From Bacillus piscicola (GTDB lineage Bacteria > Bacillota > Bacilli > Bacillales > Marinococcaceae), in the NCBI RefSeq assembly GCF_022458745.1, contig NZ_JAJJJF010000001.1, positions 620,001 through 684,000 of the forward strand: a stretch of DNA of 64,000 bases, written 5' to 3'. Both the position numbers and the translations under genes were made by a program. Position 1 is the stretch's first letter, and the number at the start of each line of letters is the position of its first letter. Below the pieces are notes generated by a model, which was not told the DNA's origin, searched no databases, and worked only from the letters and a program-made list of their open reading frames with translations. Of this stretch, positions 29,803 through 39,383 are shown piece by piece.

Positions 29803-29903
29803 TCATCAAAAACCTTCATTCTTCTAACTAGAAGGCATGTTTTTCTGCATATTTCCATAGGTATAAAAGTAGAGTATCTACTATCGAATAAGAAGGGTAT
29901 ACC

Positions 29904-30797
29904 ATGGACGCGGGGAGGAATGAAGGGTTGTTTTCAATAGACTTTGAAAGTGAACGGGATAGTGACACAATCTTCCAATGGTTATCGAATGAAAAAGACT
30001 TGTGGGAACAGAAAGGCATACAATCTGGCACGATTTATAAAAAACAAGAGATGATTTGTTGGGAATTCACAGGTACGGAAGAGGAGTGGCAAGAGAGCAT
30101 GATCCCTTATTTAGCTTCCGTTCTCTGTGACTATATGATCGAAAAACACGAATTAAAATGGGTGAAGCAGTATATTGAGCGTCATTTTTTTTCTGAAGAG
30201 GAAGCTCCTGCCATTACAGATATCGCAGATTCGTTGTTAGATGGTGAAAGAGTGGAAATACCAATCGCAACGCTTCTAAAAAAACGAAAGCATTTTGTGT
30301 ATCAAGAGATAACAGACGAAATAAAACATAGTGCGGAAATTCTTTGGACACCGCTTTTGACTTTTCGCTTTGCCAGCTACCATCATCTGCTTATGGAAGC
30401 TGCAGCTGCTGCTATTGAAGAATATAAATGGGAACAAGAGTATCAAACGATGATTGAGTCATGCCGTCATTTCTTAAAACATAATCAATCCATTCACCGG
30501 GAAATCCATGTTTTGCTGGAAGAAAGACCAGTTTTTACCAACGAAAAGGGTGAAAGGATTGATCAATGGACAAGACTGCAGCACGTACGTCCGACGCTCG
30601 TTTTTGAGAAACAACTGCCATTTGAATATATGGTTGTCAGCCCTGTTGTAAGTTTTGCTCCGGAAGTACTCCATGTGTATACAGATGGTGATGAAGGGGT
30701 TGTGCAAACACTCAGGATGATTTTTCAAGAAAATATGATCGTTCATCCGCGAAATTCGTGGCTCCACAATCTACACATCGAAAAGCTGAATGGATGA
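29904..30797 (+). CDS. ytxC: YtxC family sporulation-associated protein
   Basis: A 297-residue protein of the YtxC family, found in endospore formers between dnaI and thrS and annotated as sporulation-associated without a defined activity. It is soluble, acidic and largely helical, with no membrane segment or known catalytic motif. ATG at 29904 with AGAAGGG upstream. The 100-base gap before it holds a weak hairpin (CTTCT/AGAAG) that may end dnaBI. Confidence 0.8.
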   Translation: MDAGRNEGLFSIDFESERDSDTIFQWLSNEKDLWEQKGIQSGTIYKKQEMICWEFTGTEEEWQESMIPYLASVLCDYMIEKHELKWVKQYIERHFFSEEEAPAITDIADSLLDGERVEIPIATLLKKRKHFVYQEITDEIKHSAEILWTPLLTFRFASYHHLLMEAAAAAIEEYKWEQEYQTMIESCRHFLKHNQSIHREIHVLLEERPVFTNEKGERIDQWTRLQHVRPTLVFEKQLPFEYMVVSPVVSFAPEVLHVYTDGDEGVVQTLRMIFQENMIVHPRNSWLHNLHIEKLNG

Positions 30798-30813
30798 TTT
30801 TCGATATGTCGTC

Positions 30814-30842
30814 TTGATTTTCTTGTCAAAACTTTTTATAAT
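30814..30842 (+). promoter_or_regulatory. Sigma-A promoter of the thrS T-box leader
   Basis: TTGATT at 30814-30819 and TATAAT at 30837-30842 with a 17-base spacer. It begins just after the ytxC stop. Confidence 0.8.
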
Positions 30843-30849
30843 TATGTCA

Positions 30850-31136
30850 GAAATGAAGAATTGTTCACTACATGCGAAGAAAAGGACATGAGAAGTAAGT
30901 CATCCCTTTACCCAGAGAAAGAAAGCCGTGGCTGAAAGCTTTCTGAAAGGAACTGCTTTTTACCGCCTTTGAGCAGCAGTGAGGAACAGAAGTCATTTTT
31001 CACACTTCTTATTAATCGCTGACGGGCGCCGGTCGTTATCCCGGTCTTAAGATTTAGGAAGGCTTTGTACAAGCTTCCTAAGATAAGGGTGGAACCGCGT
31101 ATACACACGCCCCTTCGTCATGAAGGGGTTTTTTTG
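30850..31136 (+). promoter_or_regulatory. T-box leader controlling thrS
   Basis: This is a tRNA-sensing riboswitch that senses uncharged tRNA-Thr. The stem I conserved part (GAGAAGTAA) lies near 30890. A possible specifier ACC (30962-30964, threonine) follows. Stem III (TTAGGAAG/CTTCCTAA) lies near 31051-31080. The diagnostic T-box AAGGGTGGAACCGCG is at 31085-31099. The terminator has arms CCCCTTC (31110-31116) and GAAGGGG (31122-31128) with seven T. The T-box sequence competes with the terminator's left arm when uncharged tRNA is bound. The specifier assignment is inferred from the downstream gene. Confidence 0.95.
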
Positions 31137-31167
31137 ATGGAAAATTACATACATGGAGGTATGGAAC

Positions 31168-33114
31168 ATGTCGGAAAAGGTAGAAATTACATTTCCAGAT
31201 GGGAATAGAAAACAATTTGATAATGGTGTAACCACAGAAGAAATAGCCGCTTCTATCAGTCCTGGCTTAAAAAAGCAAGCACTCGCCGGTAAGGTAAACG
31301 GGGTAATGATAGACCTTCGCACCCCGATCCATGCGGACAGCACTGTTGAAATTATAACAGTCAAAAATGAGGAAGGGCTCGAGGTGCTTCGTCATAGTAC
31401 TGCCCACGTTATGGCTCAGGCTGTGAAAAGATTATTTGGTGACGATGTGAAATTAGGTGTCGGTCCAGTAATCGAAAACGGCTTTTATTATGACATTGAT
31501 ATGTCCCATCAGTTGACTCCAGAGGATCTTCCAAAAATTGAGAAAGAAATGCAGCGGATTGTGGACCAAAACTTGGAAGTTGTCAGGGAAGAAGTGAGCA
31601 GAGAAGAAGCCAAGAAGATGTACAAAGAAATTGGAGATGACCTAAAACTAGAACTAATTGACGCTATCCCAGAAGAAGAAAAAACCACGATCTATACACA
31701 GGGGGAATTCTTTGACCTTTGCCGGGGCGTCCACGTACCGAGCACTGGCAAGTTAAAGAAATTTAAATTGATGAGTATCTCAGGAGCCTACTGGCGTGGT
31801 GACAGCAATAATAAGATGTTGCAGCGTATTTACGGGACTGCCTTTCCGAAACAATCGGATATCGATGAATATTTAGCCTTGTTAGAGGAGGCAAAAGAGC
31901 GGGATCACCGAAAGCTCGGAAAAGAGTTAGAGATCTTTGCATTGAATCAAAAAGTTGGACAAGGTCTTCCGCTTTGGCTGCCGAAAGGGGCAACCATCCG
32001 CCGGACAATTGAACGATATATTGTCGATCTTGAAGAACGTCTCGGTTATGAACATGTGTACACTCCGGTATTGGGCAGTTCCGAGCTTTACAAAACATCC
32101 GGGCATTGGGATCATTACCAAGATGATATGTTCCCCCCAATGGAGATGGATAACGAAACGTTGGTGATCCGGCCGATGAACTGTCCTCATCATATGATGG
32201 TTTATAAAAACCAACTGCACAGTTACCGGGATTTGCCAGTACGAATTGCTGAGCTTGGCCTCATGCATCGCTATGAAAAGTCAGGAGCGCTCGCAGGTCT
32301 GCAGCGTGTTCGGGCGATGACGTTGAATGATGCACACATTTTTGCACGTCCTGATCAGATCAAACAGGAATTTGTCAGAGCAGTTGAGTTAATTCAGCAT
32401 GTGTACCGGGATTTTGGTATCGATGACTATTATTTCCGGCTTTCTTACCGCGACCCGGAAGACAAAGAAAAATATATCAATGATGATGAAATGTGGGAGA
32501 AAGCGCAGTCCATGCTTAAAGAAGCAATGGATGATATGAATGTGGAATACGTAGAGGCAGAAGGAGAGGCGGCCTTCTACGGTCCTAAATTGGACGTACA
32601 GGTTAAGACAGCACTTGGCAAAGATGAAACACTATCTACCGTCCAGCTGGATTTTCTCCTGCCGCAGCGGTTTGACTTGACTTATGTTGGAAATGATGGA
32701 AGTGATCATCGACCAGTCGTTATACACCGCGGTATTGTCTCGACGATGGAACGCTTTATCGCCTTTTTAATTGAGGAGTACAAAGGAGCATTTCCTACAT
32801 GGCTGGCGCCTGTTCAGGCAAAGGTTATTCCTGTCTCTGCTAAAGCCCACCTGGATTATGCGAGAAGCGTGGAGGACGAGCTTCGTAATGCAGGGGTGAG
32901 AGTTGAAGTAGATACACGTGACGAGAAAATTGGGTACAAGATTCGGGAAGCACAGATGAAAAAAATCCCGTACATGCTCGTGCTCGGTGATCAGGAAGTA
33001 GAAGCAGATGCGGTGAATGTTCGCCGTTATGGACAAAAAGACTCCAAATCAGAAACTCTCAAAGATTTTGTACAAGAAATTAAAGAAAAGATAGAAACCC
33101 GCAGTTTAGACTAA
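31168..33114 (+). CDS. thrS: Threonyl-tRNA synthetase
   Basis: It charges tRNA-Thr. The 648 residues comprise a TGS domain (1-65), the second additional (editing) domain starting [10 protein letters not shown], the class II catalytic core, and an anticodon-binding domain. The zinc ligand cysteine is in [10 protein letters not shown], and motif 3 lies in the [11 protein letters not shown] region. ATG 31168 is supported by GGAGG 8 bases upstream and the family N-terminus. Expression is controlled by the T-box leader directly upstream. Confidence 0.97.
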   Translation: MSEKVEITFPDGNRKQFDNGVTTEEIAASISPGLKKQALAGKVNGVMIDLRTPIHADSTVEIITVKNEEGLEVLRHSTAHVMAQAVKRLFGDDVKLGVGPVIENGFYYDIDMSHQLTPEDLPKIEKEMQRIVDQNLEVVREEVSREEAKKMYKEIGDDLKLELIDAIPEEEKTTIYTQGEFFDLCRGVHVPSTGKLKKFKLMSISGAYWRGDSNNKMLQRIYGTAFPKQSDIDEYLALLEEAKERDHRKLGKELEIFALNQKVGQGLPLWLPKGATIRRTIERYIVDLEERLGYEHVYTPVLGSSELYKTSGHWDHYQDDMFPPMEMDNETLVIRPMNCPHHMMVYKNQLHSYRDLPVRIAELGLMHRYEKSGALAGLQRVRAMTLNDAHIFARPDQIKQEFVRAVELIQHVYRDFGIDDYYFRLSYRDPEDKEKYINDDEMWEKAQSMLKEAMDDMNVEYVEAEGEAAFYGPKLDVQVKTALGKDETLSTVQLDFLLPQRFDLTYVGNDGSDHRPVVIHRGIVSTMERFIAFLIEEYKGAFPTWLAPVQAKVIPVSAKAHLDYARSVEDELRNAGVRVEVDTRDEKIGYKIREAQMKKIPYMLVLGDQEVEADAVNVRRYGQKDSKSETLKDFVQEIKEKIETRSLD

Positions 33115-33168
33115 AGCATCCGTCCAGAGCGATTGGAAGTCAGTTGTAGATATTTTAGACTGGTTTAA

Positions 33169-33197
33169 TTGACTTTCCCTTATTGCTGTGTTATATT
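33169..33197 (+). promoter_or_regulatory. Sigma-A promoter of infC-rpmI-rplT
   Basis: TTGACT at 33169-33174, a 17-base spacer and TATATT at 33192-33197. The leader to infC is about 224 nt. Confidence 0.8.
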
Positions 33198-33203
33198 ATT
33201 TTA

Positions 33204-33427
33204 GTATTGAAAATCGAAACCGTTACAAGCAGAAGCGCCCGCTTCTCACCTGATCGACGCATGAAGCTGTCGGCAGGTTGTGGTGATTATCGTAAAGATC
33301 CAGAACGATCACGTGGGCGCACTATGTGTGCCTGCTTTTTTTGTGTGCAGCACAAAAAGCTCCGCTTATTGACGCGGTCGCAGTGCGTTCGACTGCTTGG
33401 GTTCGTAAATTATTTTGGAGGTGTCTC
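33204..33427 (+). promoter_or_regulatory. L20-type leader of infC-rpmI-rplT
   Basis: In Bacillus, ribosomal protein L20 binds the infC leader and causes premature termination. Here the leader contains GGCGCAC (33316-33322) pairing with GTGTGCC (33326-33332), followed shortly by seven T (33336-33342), a terminator about 85 bases before the infC start. Upstream sequence would form the L20 site. Assignment is by position and terminator; I did not fold the whole leader. Confidence 0.65.
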
Positions 33428-33967
33428 ATTATTCGTAAAGACATGAAGGTCAACGATGGAATCCGCGCACGTGAGGTTCGTCTGATTGATGCAAATGGCG
33501 ACCAGCTGGGAGTAAAATCTAAAAGTGATGCGCTGGATTTGGCTCAAAAAGCTAACCTTGATTTAGTGTTGGTAGCTCCAAACGCGAAGCCACCTGTCTG
33601 CCGCATTATGGACTACGGGAAATATCGGTATGAACAGCAAAAGAAAGATAGAGAAGCGCGTAAGAAACAAAAGGTTATTAATGTTAAAGAAGTGCGCCTG
33701 AGCCCGAACATCGAAGAGCACGACTTTAATACAAAGCTTCGCAACGCTCGTAAGTTCTTATCAAAAGGGGATAAAGTAAAAGCAGCTATTCGCTTTCGCG
33801 GCCGGATGATTACTCACTCGGAAATTGGTAGAGAGGTTCTAGAGCGTTTAGCAAAAGAATGTGCTGATATTGCGACGGTAGAAACCAGACCGAAAATGGA
33901 AGGCCGCAGCATGTTTTTAATGCTTGCGCCTACAGCTGAAAAAGAAGCGAAAAGCGATAAGGAATAA
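33428..33967 (+). CDS. infC: Translation initiation factor IF-3
   Basis: IF-3 keeps 30S subunits free and checks start-codon pairing. The protein has the N-terminal domain ([12 protein letters not shown]), the linker rich in K/R, and the C-terminal domain with [13 protein letters not shown]. No ATG, GTG or TTG fits: GGAGG (33417-33421) is 6 bases before ATT at 33428, giving 179 residues. AUU starts are typical for infC and allow autoregulation. A longer reading to 33326 starts inside the leader terminator, and ATG 33443 is too far from the site. Confidence 0.92.
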   Translation: MIRKDMKVNDGIRAREVRLIDANGDQLGVKSKSDALDLAQKANLDLVLVAPNAKPPVCRIMDYGKYRYEQQKKDREARKKQKVINVKEVRLSPNIEEHDFNTKLRNARKFLSKGDKVKAAIRFRGRMITHSEIGREVLERLAKECADIATVETRPKMEGRSMFLMLAPTAEKEAKSDKE

Positions 33968-34002
33968 TCCCTGCAAATTTATTTTTATAAGGAGGAACAC
34001 CC

Positions 34003-34194
34003 ATGCCAAAAATGAAGACTCACCGCGGTGCGGCAAAACGTTTCAAGAAGACAGCTTCTGGTAAGCTGAAGCGCGGGCACGCCTTTACAAGCCACATGTT
34101 CGCAAATAAATCTCAAAAACAAAAGCGCCATCTTCGTAAACAAGGGATGGTCGATAACTCTGACTTTAAACGCATCAAAAACTTGTTGCCTTAA
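34003..34194 (+). CDS. rpmI: Ribosomal protein bL35
   Basis: A 63-residue, highly basic 50S protein ([15 protein letters not shown] start), slightly shorter than the usual 64-66. ATG with AAGGAGG upstream. It lies between infC and rplT and is co-transcribed with them, under the leader control of L20. Confidence 0.97.
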   Translation: MPKMKTHRGAAKRFKKTASGKLKRGHAFTSHMFANKSQKQKRHLRKQGMVDNSDFKRIKNLLP

Positions 34195-34241
34195 TGAATG
34201 GATAAATAAACTAAATGAACGAATAGAAGGAGGGATAGGCG

Positions 34242-34598
34242 ATGGCCAGAGTAAAAGGCGGTTATGTAACGCGTCGTCGTCGTAATAGAGTACTGAAACT
34301 AGCGAAGGGGTATCGTGGTTCTAAACATAGCCTGTTCAAAACAGCAAACCAGCAGGTTATGAAAGCACTCCAGTATGCTTACCGCGATCGTCGTCAGCGT
34401 AAGCGTGATTTTCGCAAATTGTGGATCACACGTATTAATGCAGCAGCTCGTATGAATGGACTTTCTTACAGTCGTCTTATGCATGGTTTAAAGCAGGCGG
34501 ACATTAACATGAATCGTAAAATGCTTGCAGACCTAGCTGTGAATGACGAAAAAGGATTTTCCGAACTAGCTGAAAAAGCAAAAGCTAATTTGAAATAG
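34242..34598 (+). CDS. rplT: Ribosomal protein bL20
   Basis: This 118-residue basic 50S assembly protein also represses its own operon by binding the infC leader. Family blocks [10 protein letters not shown] and [10 protein letters not shown]-like [15 protein letters not shown] are present. ATG with AAGGAGG upstream. A strong terminator follows. Confidence 0.97.
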   Translation: MARVKGGYVTRRRRNRVLKLAKGYRGSKHSLFKTANQQVMKALQYAYRDRRQRKRDFRKLWITRINAAARMNGLSYSRLMHGLKQADINMNRKMLADLAVNDEKGFSELAEKAKANLK

Positions 34599-34611
34599 TA
34601 TAATGAATGTC

Positions 34612-34643
34612 AAAAGAGCCCGGGGATGTCCCCGGGCTCTTTT
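34612..34643. terminator. Bidirectional terminator between rplT and ysdB
   Basis: AAAAGAGCCCGGGGA and TCCCCGGGCTCTTTT form a 15-bp perfect stem with a 2-base centre. The genes on either side converge, and the A and T tails serve both strands. Confidence 0.92.
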
Positions 34644-34658
34644 GCAAGTTATCGCAGC

Positions 34659-35054
34659 TTAATCGTATTTGCCTGCACGCGAAATGAATTCTTTAATAGG
34701 GCTTTTCCACTGAATGTCCGCATGCGGGTAATGACGCTCGATTTCATGTTCTAAGAAGGAAAAGTCAGCTAGCTCCAGCCCCTGCAGCTTATCCTTGTTT
34801 TTGACCCAGAGTGAAATAGTGACAACATCAAAAGCCCGCTCGGTAGTACCGAGAAATTTCTCGCCTTCAAACATGACACCTTTGTACGTAATTAATAGGT
34901 TTTTTCGAACATTTTTAGGCTCATCCATGAAAAAGAAGTTCTTTTTTTCATGAGCAAGTTCTAATTTTCGTTTCGGGTTTAAAATATATTTTATGACAGC
35001 ATAAATGAGTATGAGCAAGGCAATAAAAATGAGAGCGCGCAACAATAATGCCAT
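34659..35054 (-). CDS. ysdB: YsdB, sigma-W regulon-associated membrane protein
   Basis: A 131-residue protein with one N-terminal membrane helix (about 4-22) and a cytoplasmic domain containing DEPKNVRKN and GEKFLGTTERAFDVV. It matches YsdB, which in B. subtilis affects regulated proteolysis of anti-sigma-W RsiW. ATG 35054 with AAGGAGG upstream. It is transcribed against rplT and away from the dUTPase-like gene. I see no TGAAAC...CGTA sigma-W promoter in the short upstream gap. Confidence 0.87.
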   Translation of the reverse strand: MALLLRALIFIALLILIYAVIKYILNPKRKLELAHEKKNFFFMDEPKNVRKNLLITYKGVMFEGEKFLGTTERAFDVVTISLWVKNKDKLQGLELADFSFLEHEIERHYPHADIQWKSPIKEFISRAGKYD

Positions 35055-35077
35055 TCGTCAGTCCTCCTTGACCATGG

Positions 35078-35107
35078 TTGAAAAAACTAATGATACTTAG
35101 TTATATT
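35078..35107 (+). promoter_or_regulatory. Candidate promoter of the dUTPase-like gene
   Basis: TTGAAA at 35078-35083 and TATATT at 35102-35107, spacer 18 bases. Confidence 0.5.
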
Positions 35108-35141
35108 GTAATAGAAAACTGTTCAGAAGGGAAAAGATATC

Positions 35142-35621
35142 ATGAAACAGTTGTTTTCCATTCAAAAAAAATTAGATGATCGTATTCTTGAAAAGTATCA
35201 ACTAAACAGAGAAAACTTATTTGTAGATAAAGTAGTCGCTTTGTTAACGGAGATAGGAGAACTCACAAACGAAACCCGTTGTTTTAAGTACTGGAGTGAA
35301 AAACCAGCCTCTGAACGGAAGGTGATCTTAGAAGAATATGTGGATGGAATTCATTTTCTGTTATCTATAGGTGTTGACAACGACTGGACAGAAGAGCCAT
35401 CCTGCGAAGAAGCGCCGGCACCATCATTGAGTGAGCAATTTCTTAAAGTATATAAAGCTGTCATCTCCTTCTCAGAAACAGCCAGCCCAAAACATTATGA
35501 TACGATGTTTGGAGAGTATTTAAAGCTTGGGAAGCTGCTTGGGTTCTCGAAAGATGAAATCAAGAGAGCTTATTACGAAAAAAATGAATTGAATCATCAG
35601 AGACAAACGGAAGGATATTGA
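35142..35621 (+). CDS. Dimeric all-alpha dUTP diphosphatase family protein
   Basis: This 159-residue helical protein resembles the dUTPase_2/MazG-like all-alpha NTP pyrophosphatases, which hydrolyse dUTP to dUMP and keep uracil out of DNA. The metal-binding signature is visible as EIGELTNETR (about 32-41) and EEYVDGIHFLLSIG (about 66-79). This differs from trimeric beta dUTPases. It is not at this locus in B. subtilis, but fits the gap between ysdB and ysdC. ATG with AGAAGGG upstream. Substrate is inferred from the family. Confidence 0.82.
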   Translation: MKQLFSIQKKLDDRILEKYQLNRENLFVDKVVALLTEIGELTNETRCFKYWSEKPASERKVILEEYVDGIHFLLSIGVDNDWTEEPSCEEAPAPSLSEQFLKVYKAVISFSETASPKHYDTMFGEYLKLGKLLGFSKDEIKRAYYEKNELNHQRQTEGY

Positions 35622-35694
35622 TGACAGGTTAAAGAAGTAATAAATAGGGGTAGAATAAAATGAGGAAATTTTAAGATGCTAAGGAGGAAATAGA

Positions 35695-36780
35695 GTGGCA
35701 GAAAAAGATCAAACATTACAGATGCTAAAGGAATTAACAGATGCGAATGGCATTCCAGGAAACGAAAGAGAGGCCCGGGAAGTCATGAGCAAACATATCA
35801 CCCCATATGCGGATGAAATGACAAGTGACAATCTTGGTAGTCTTATCGCGAAAAAGACCGGTATAGCGGGCGGGCCAAAGGTCATGATTACCGGCCATTT
35901 AGATGAAATTGGTTTCATGATCACACAGATTGATGAAAAGGGCTTCTTAAAGTTCGAAACAGTTGGCGGCTGGTGGAACCAGGTGATGCTCGCGCAGCGT
36001 GTCAACGTGATGACGAAAAAAGGAAACATCGTTGGAATTATCGGATCTAAACCCCCCCATATTTTGCCTGCTGAACAACGAAAAAAACCTGTAGAAATAA
36101 AAGACATGTTTATTGATATTGGTGCTTCTAGTAAGGAAGAGGCTGAAACATTTGGAGTTCGACCTGGAGATTCGGTTGTACCGATTTGTGATTTTACAGT
36201 AATGAATAATGAAAAGCTTCTTATGGCCAAAGCGTGGGACAATCGAATCGGCTGTGCCATTGCTATTGAAGTCTTAAAACAGCTTGAAAACGTTGACCAC
36301 GCCAATGAAGTTTACGGGGTTGGTGCTGTTCAGGAGGAAGTGGGGCTCCGCGGAGCACAAACAGCAGCACACAAAATCCAACCAGACATTGGATTCGCAG
36401 TTGATGTAGGAATTGCCGGCGACACCCCGGGGGTTTCTGACAACGAGGCTATCGCTGAGATTGGAAAAGGCCCGCAAATTGTAGTGTATGATCGTTCGAT
36501 GGTCTCCCATAAAGGGTTGCGGGAGTTTGTCACCGACATCGCAGACAAGCATAATATTCCGTATCAATATGAATCGATGAGCGGCGGAGGCACGGACGCT
36601 GGTTCTATTCACCTTTCCGGCGATGGTGTACCTACGTTAGCTGTCACAGTCCCGACCCGATACATTCATACCCATGCCGCCATCCTTCACCGTGATGATT
36701 TCGAGAATGCTGTGAAGCTTATGGTCGAAGTAGTGAAAGAACTGAATGAAGAGACGGTAAAAAAGATCACATTTGATTAA
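35695..36780 (+). CDS. ysdC: M42 family metallopeptidase YsdC
   Basis: A 361-residue di-zinc aminopeptidase of family M42 (glutamyl aminopeptidase / endoglucanase-like). Visible ligand blocks are [18 protein letters not shown], and [10 protein letters not shown] with the catalytic glutamate pair, then the late SGGGTDAG and PTRYIHTHA segments. Start GTG 35695 with AAGGAGG 7 bases upstream. A large hairpin separates it from convergent sspI. The in vivo peptide substrate is unknown. Confidence 0.93.
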   Translation: MAEKDQTLQMLKELTDANGIPGNEREAREVMSKHITPYADEMTSDNLGSLIAKKTGIAGGPKVMITGHLDEIGFMITQIDEKGFLKFETVGGWWNQVMLAQRVNVMTKKGNIVGIIGSKPPHILPAEQRKKPVEIKDMFIDIGASSKEEAETFGVRPGDSVVPICDFTVMNNEKLLMAKAWDNRIGCAIAIEVLKQLENVDHANEVYGVGAVQEEVGLRGAQTAAHKIQPDIGFAVDVGIAGDTPGVSDNEAIAEIGKGPQIVVYDRSMVSHKGLREFVTDIADKHNIPYQYESMSGGGTDAGSIHLSGDGVPTLAVTVPTRYIHTHAAILHRDDFENAVKLMVEVVKELNEETVKKITFD

Positions 36781-36783
36781 AAG

Positions 36784-36873
36784 AAAAGAGGCTGTCTTTT
36801 TAGCAGACTGAGTCCTCCGTACAGCTTCTACTGTTGTTGGGGGATCAGTGCTTCTGATTAGACAGCCTCTTTT
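36784..36873. terminator. Long hairpin between ysdC and sspI
   Basis: Perfect 14-base arms (36784-36797 and 36860-36873) enclose 62 bases that can pair further: ACTGA/TCAGT with TCC/GGA, and ACAGC/GTTGT. Both ends carry A/T tails, so it can terminate ysdC and sspI. The interior resembles that of the element after hflC. Confidence 0.8.
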
Positions 36874-36897
36874 GTATCATTTTTTCGCCACTGATAA

Positions 36898-37104
36898 TTA
36901 TTTCAGTCCATCTGCAATTTCATTGATAACAAGGTCTTTTGCTTGGGGATCTGCTTGCTTCCAGAACACTTCAAACAACACACCAAGACCGGGAAGCATT
37001 TTTTCTTCTCCGCTTTGTATCGCATCCTGGATGGTGGCTTCTACTTGTTCTTCGCTGTTCCCTGAGACATTCTGTAATATTGCTGCACGTAAGTTGAATG
37101 ACAT
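36898..37104 (-). CDS. sspI: Small acid-soluble spore protein I
   Basis: A 68-residue minor SASP made in the forespore. The sequence begins [10 protein letters not shown] and ends with NEIADGLK, typical of SspI; it is not a DNA-binding alpha/beta SASP. ATG 37104 is chosen because TAGGAGG lies just upstream and the family starts there; an extension to 37173 would run across the promoter. A sigma-G-type promoter is visible upstream on the minus strand. Confidence 0.93.
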   Translation of the reverse strand: MSFNLRAAILQNVSGNSEEQVEATIQDAIQSGEEKMLPGLGVLFEVFWKQADPQAKDLVINEIADGLK

Positions 37105-37142
37105 TTGAATCCTCCTAATGTGATAAAATAGACTCTTGTTTG

Positions 37143-37171
37143 TATTATGGTGAAAAGAGACAAATATATAC
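37143..37171 (-). promoter_or_regulatory. Candidate sigma-G promoter of sspI
   Basis: On the minus strand GTATA (37171-37167), a 17-base spacer and CATAATA (37149-37143) resemble the forespore sigma-G pattern GHATR-N18-CATHHTA. The predicted start lies about 30 bases before the sspI ATG. Confidence 0.55.
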
Positions 37172-37193
37172 ATGACCAGGGAAGGGAAAGCTA

Positions 37194-37961
37194 GTGAAAA
37201 GAATAGAATCTGTTAAAAATCCACTTGTTAAAAAAGTGAAGCGGCTGTATAAAAAGAAGCAGCGTGAAAAGGACGGTTTATTTGTTATAGAGGGGTTTCA
37301 TTTACTTGCAGAGGCTCTACAATATGACGTTGAGATTCAAGAAATTTTTTTACAGGAAGAAAAAGAAATACCTGAAGATATCCACATACCCGGCATTACG
37401 CTTACGCTCGTTTCCAGTCAAGTTTTAAAAGAAATGTCAATGACAGAGACACCTCAAGGGGTCTTGGCTGTCTGTAAACTACCGAAAGAACAGCCCGTTA
37501 CTATTTTAGAGAGTGACTGCTATTTATTTGTCGACGGCGTTCAGGATCCCGGCAATCTTGGTACGATGATTCGTACCGCAGACGCCGCGGGAGTGTCTGC
37601 TGTCGTTCTAGGAGATGGAACGGTGGATCCATTTAATGATAAAGTAATGCGGTCAGCTCAAGGGTCCCAATTCCATCTCCCGGTAATAAAAGGGAATTTA
37701 GAGGATTGGATACAGGCGTGCAAACAGAAGGGGGTGCCTGTTCTTGGCAGTGCTCTTGATCAAGAAAAAGGTACTACGCATACAGCCATTGAGGTTCAAG
37801 ATGGTTTTGCATTAATTGTCGGTAACGAGGGAGCGGGCGTACAGGCATCTTGGCTTGAGTTGTCTGACCAGGTGATTTACGTTCCTATTTACGGCCAGGC
37901 TGAATCATTGAACGTCGCAGTAGCGACAGGCGTGTTACTTTATCACTTGAAAAAGCCGTAG
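37194..37961 (+). CDS. ysgA: SpoU-family RNA methyltransferase YsgA
   Basis: A 255-residue TrmH/SpoU (SPOUT) 2'-O-ribose methyltransferase: an N-terminal substrate-binding domain ([15 protein letters not shown]) and a trefoil-knot catalytic domain with motif 1 [16 protein letters not shown], motif 2 IVGNEGAG and motif 3 [14 protein letters not shown] start with GAAGGGAAAG upstream. It sits next to pheST as in B. subtilis. The rRNA or tRNA target is not evident from sequence. Confidence 0.92.
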   Translation: MKRIESVKNPLVKKVKRLYKKKQREKDGLFVIEGFHLLAEALQYDVEIQEIFLQEEKEIPEDIHIPGITLTLVSSQVLKEMSMTETPQGVLAVCKLPKEQPVTILESDCYLFVDGVQDPGNLGTMIRTADAAGVSAVVLGDGTVDPFNDKVMRSAQGSQFHLPVIKGNLEDWIQACKQKGVPVLGSALDQEKGTTHTAIEVQDGFALIVGNEGAGVQASWLELSDQVIYVPIYGQAESLNVAVATGVLLYHLKKP

Positions 37962-37966
37962 CAAGC

Positions 37967-37995
37967 TTGCAAACTAACGTAAAGTTTCTTATACT
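37967..37995 (+). promoter_or_regulatory. Sigma-A promoter of the pheST T-box leader
   Basis: TTGCAA at 37967-37972 and TATACT at 37990-37995 with a 17-base spacer, directly after ysgA. Confidence 0.75.
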
Positions 37996-38002
37996 TATTC
38001 TT

Positions 38003-38278
38003 GTCATATGAATATGAGAAAAGCAGGGAAAGAGAGTAGTAAATCAGTAACATCTATCCAGGAAGGAATTGCCGAAGATTGGAAGCAGTTCTATAGAAAA
38101 ACTGATTGAATTCGCTCTGGAGCTGGCATCGGAATACAATGAACTGTTGTTAAGGTGCACCGGTTGAATCCGTTATCGATAATGAAGTGAACTGCAGAAG
38201 ACACATCTTGTGTTTTTTGTGGTTAACAAGGGTGGTACCGCGAACCTTCGTCCCTTTTTATAAGGACGGAGGTTTTTT
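38003..38278 (+). promoter_or_regulatory. T-box leader controlling pheST
   Basis: This is a tRNA-Phe-sensing leader. AGAGAGTAGTAA near 38030 marks the stem I conserved bulge region. A likely specifier is TTC (38111-38113, phenylalanine). The T-box AAGGGTGGTACCGCG is at 38228-38242. The terminator pairs AACCTTCGTCC (38243-38253) with GGACGGAGGTT (38264-38274, one wobble) and runs into T. Confidence 0.95.
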
Positions 38279-38335
38279 GTATAGAAGTGGATTGTAAAGA
38301 CGAAGCGTCAGTATGATAAACGAGGAGGATGGGTA

Positions 38336-39370
38336 ATGATTGAACGTCTTCAGGAATTAAAGCAGGAGGCATTGCAGGAAATTAGTGAATCCGGCAATGT
38401 TAAAGATTTGGATCATGTTCGTGTTAAATATCTAGGGAAAAAGGGACCGATAACAGAAGTGTTGCGCGGCATGGGTAAGTTATCGGCTGAAGAACGGCCG
38501 CTGGTTGGTCAGAAGGCAAATGAAGTTCGCGAAGAAATTCAAACAAACGTAGAAAAAAAATCTACTGAACTCGAGGAAAAAGCACTGGAAGAAAGACTTG
38601 AAAAAGAAAGTGTGGATATTACACTCCCCGGCCGTGAGATTAAACAGGGAGCCCGCCATCCGTTAACTGCCGTAGTTGAAGAAATAGAAGATATCTTTAT
38701 CGGTCTCGGTTTTCAAGTGACCGAAGGACCGGAAGTAGAGACGGATTATTATAATTTTGAAGCGCTTAATCTTCCTCCAGAACACCCGGCGCGTGATATG
38801 CAAGATTCGTTTTACATAACAAACGATATGCTTCTACGGACGCAGACATCGCCTGTGCAAGCTCGCACGATGGAAAAGCATCAAGGGAAAGGCCCTGTTA
38901 AAATTGTTTGTCCGGGAAAAGTGTACCGGCGTGACGATGATGATGCTACACACTCTCACCAATTTATGCAAATTGAAGGGTTGTTTGTAGATAAAGGTGT
39001 GCGCATGAGTGATTTGAAAGGAGTTCTTGAGGCGTTCGTGAAAAAATACTTTGGAGCAGAACGCGAGATCCGGCTGCGGCCGAGCTTCTTTCCTTTTACA
39101 GAGCCATCTGTAGAAGTCGATGTATCTTGTGGCATATGCGGCGGGAAGGGTTGTCGGGTTTGCAAGCAGTCCGGCTGGATTGAAGTTCTCGGATCGGGAA
39201 TGGTCCACCCTCGTGTCCTTGAGATGAGCGGTTTTGATCCGAAGGTGTACAGCGGGTTTGCGTTTGGAATGGGTGTGGAGCGCTTTGCGCTGCTGAGATA
39301 CGGCATTGATGACATACGTCATTTCTATACGAATGATATTCGGTTTTTAGATCAATTTAAATGGGTGTAA
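38336..39370 (+). CDS. pheS: Phenylalanyl-tRNA synthetase alpha subunit
   Basis: The catalytic subunit of the alpha2-beta2 enzyme, 344 residues. It has an N-terminal coiled-coil (about 1-85), then the class II core with [19 protein letters not shown]-type motif 2 entry, [10 protein letters not shown], and motif 3 [13 protein letters not shown] with GAGGAGG upstream. pheT follows after 13 bases, under the shared T-box. Confidence 0.97.
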   Translation: MIERLQELKQEALQEISESGNVKDLDHVRVKYLGKKGPITEVLRGMGKLSAEERPLVGQKANEVREEIQTNVEKKSTELEEKALEERLEKESVDITLPGREIKQGARHPLTAVVEEIEDIFIGLGFQVTEGPEVETDYYNFEALNLPPEHPARDMQDSFYITNDMLLRTQTSPVQARTMEKHQGKGPVKIVCPGKVYRRDDDDATHSHQFMQIEGLFVDKGVRMSDLKGVLEAFVKKYFGAEREIRLRPSFFPFTEPSVEVDVSCGICGGKGCRVCKQSGWIEVLGSGMVHPRVLEMSGFDPKVYSGFAFGMGVERFALLRYGIDDIRHFYTNDIRFLDQFKWV

Positions 39371-39383
39371 GGAGGCAGGCGCC

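Noticed and set aside
33183-33446. 87-codon plus-strand frame in the infC leader
   Set aside because: It crosses the leader terminator and overlaps the infC start in another frame; no binding site and no family resemblance.
35709-36305. 198-codon minus-strand frame inside ysdC
   Set aside because: Shadow of a conserved peptidase; low-complexity composition.
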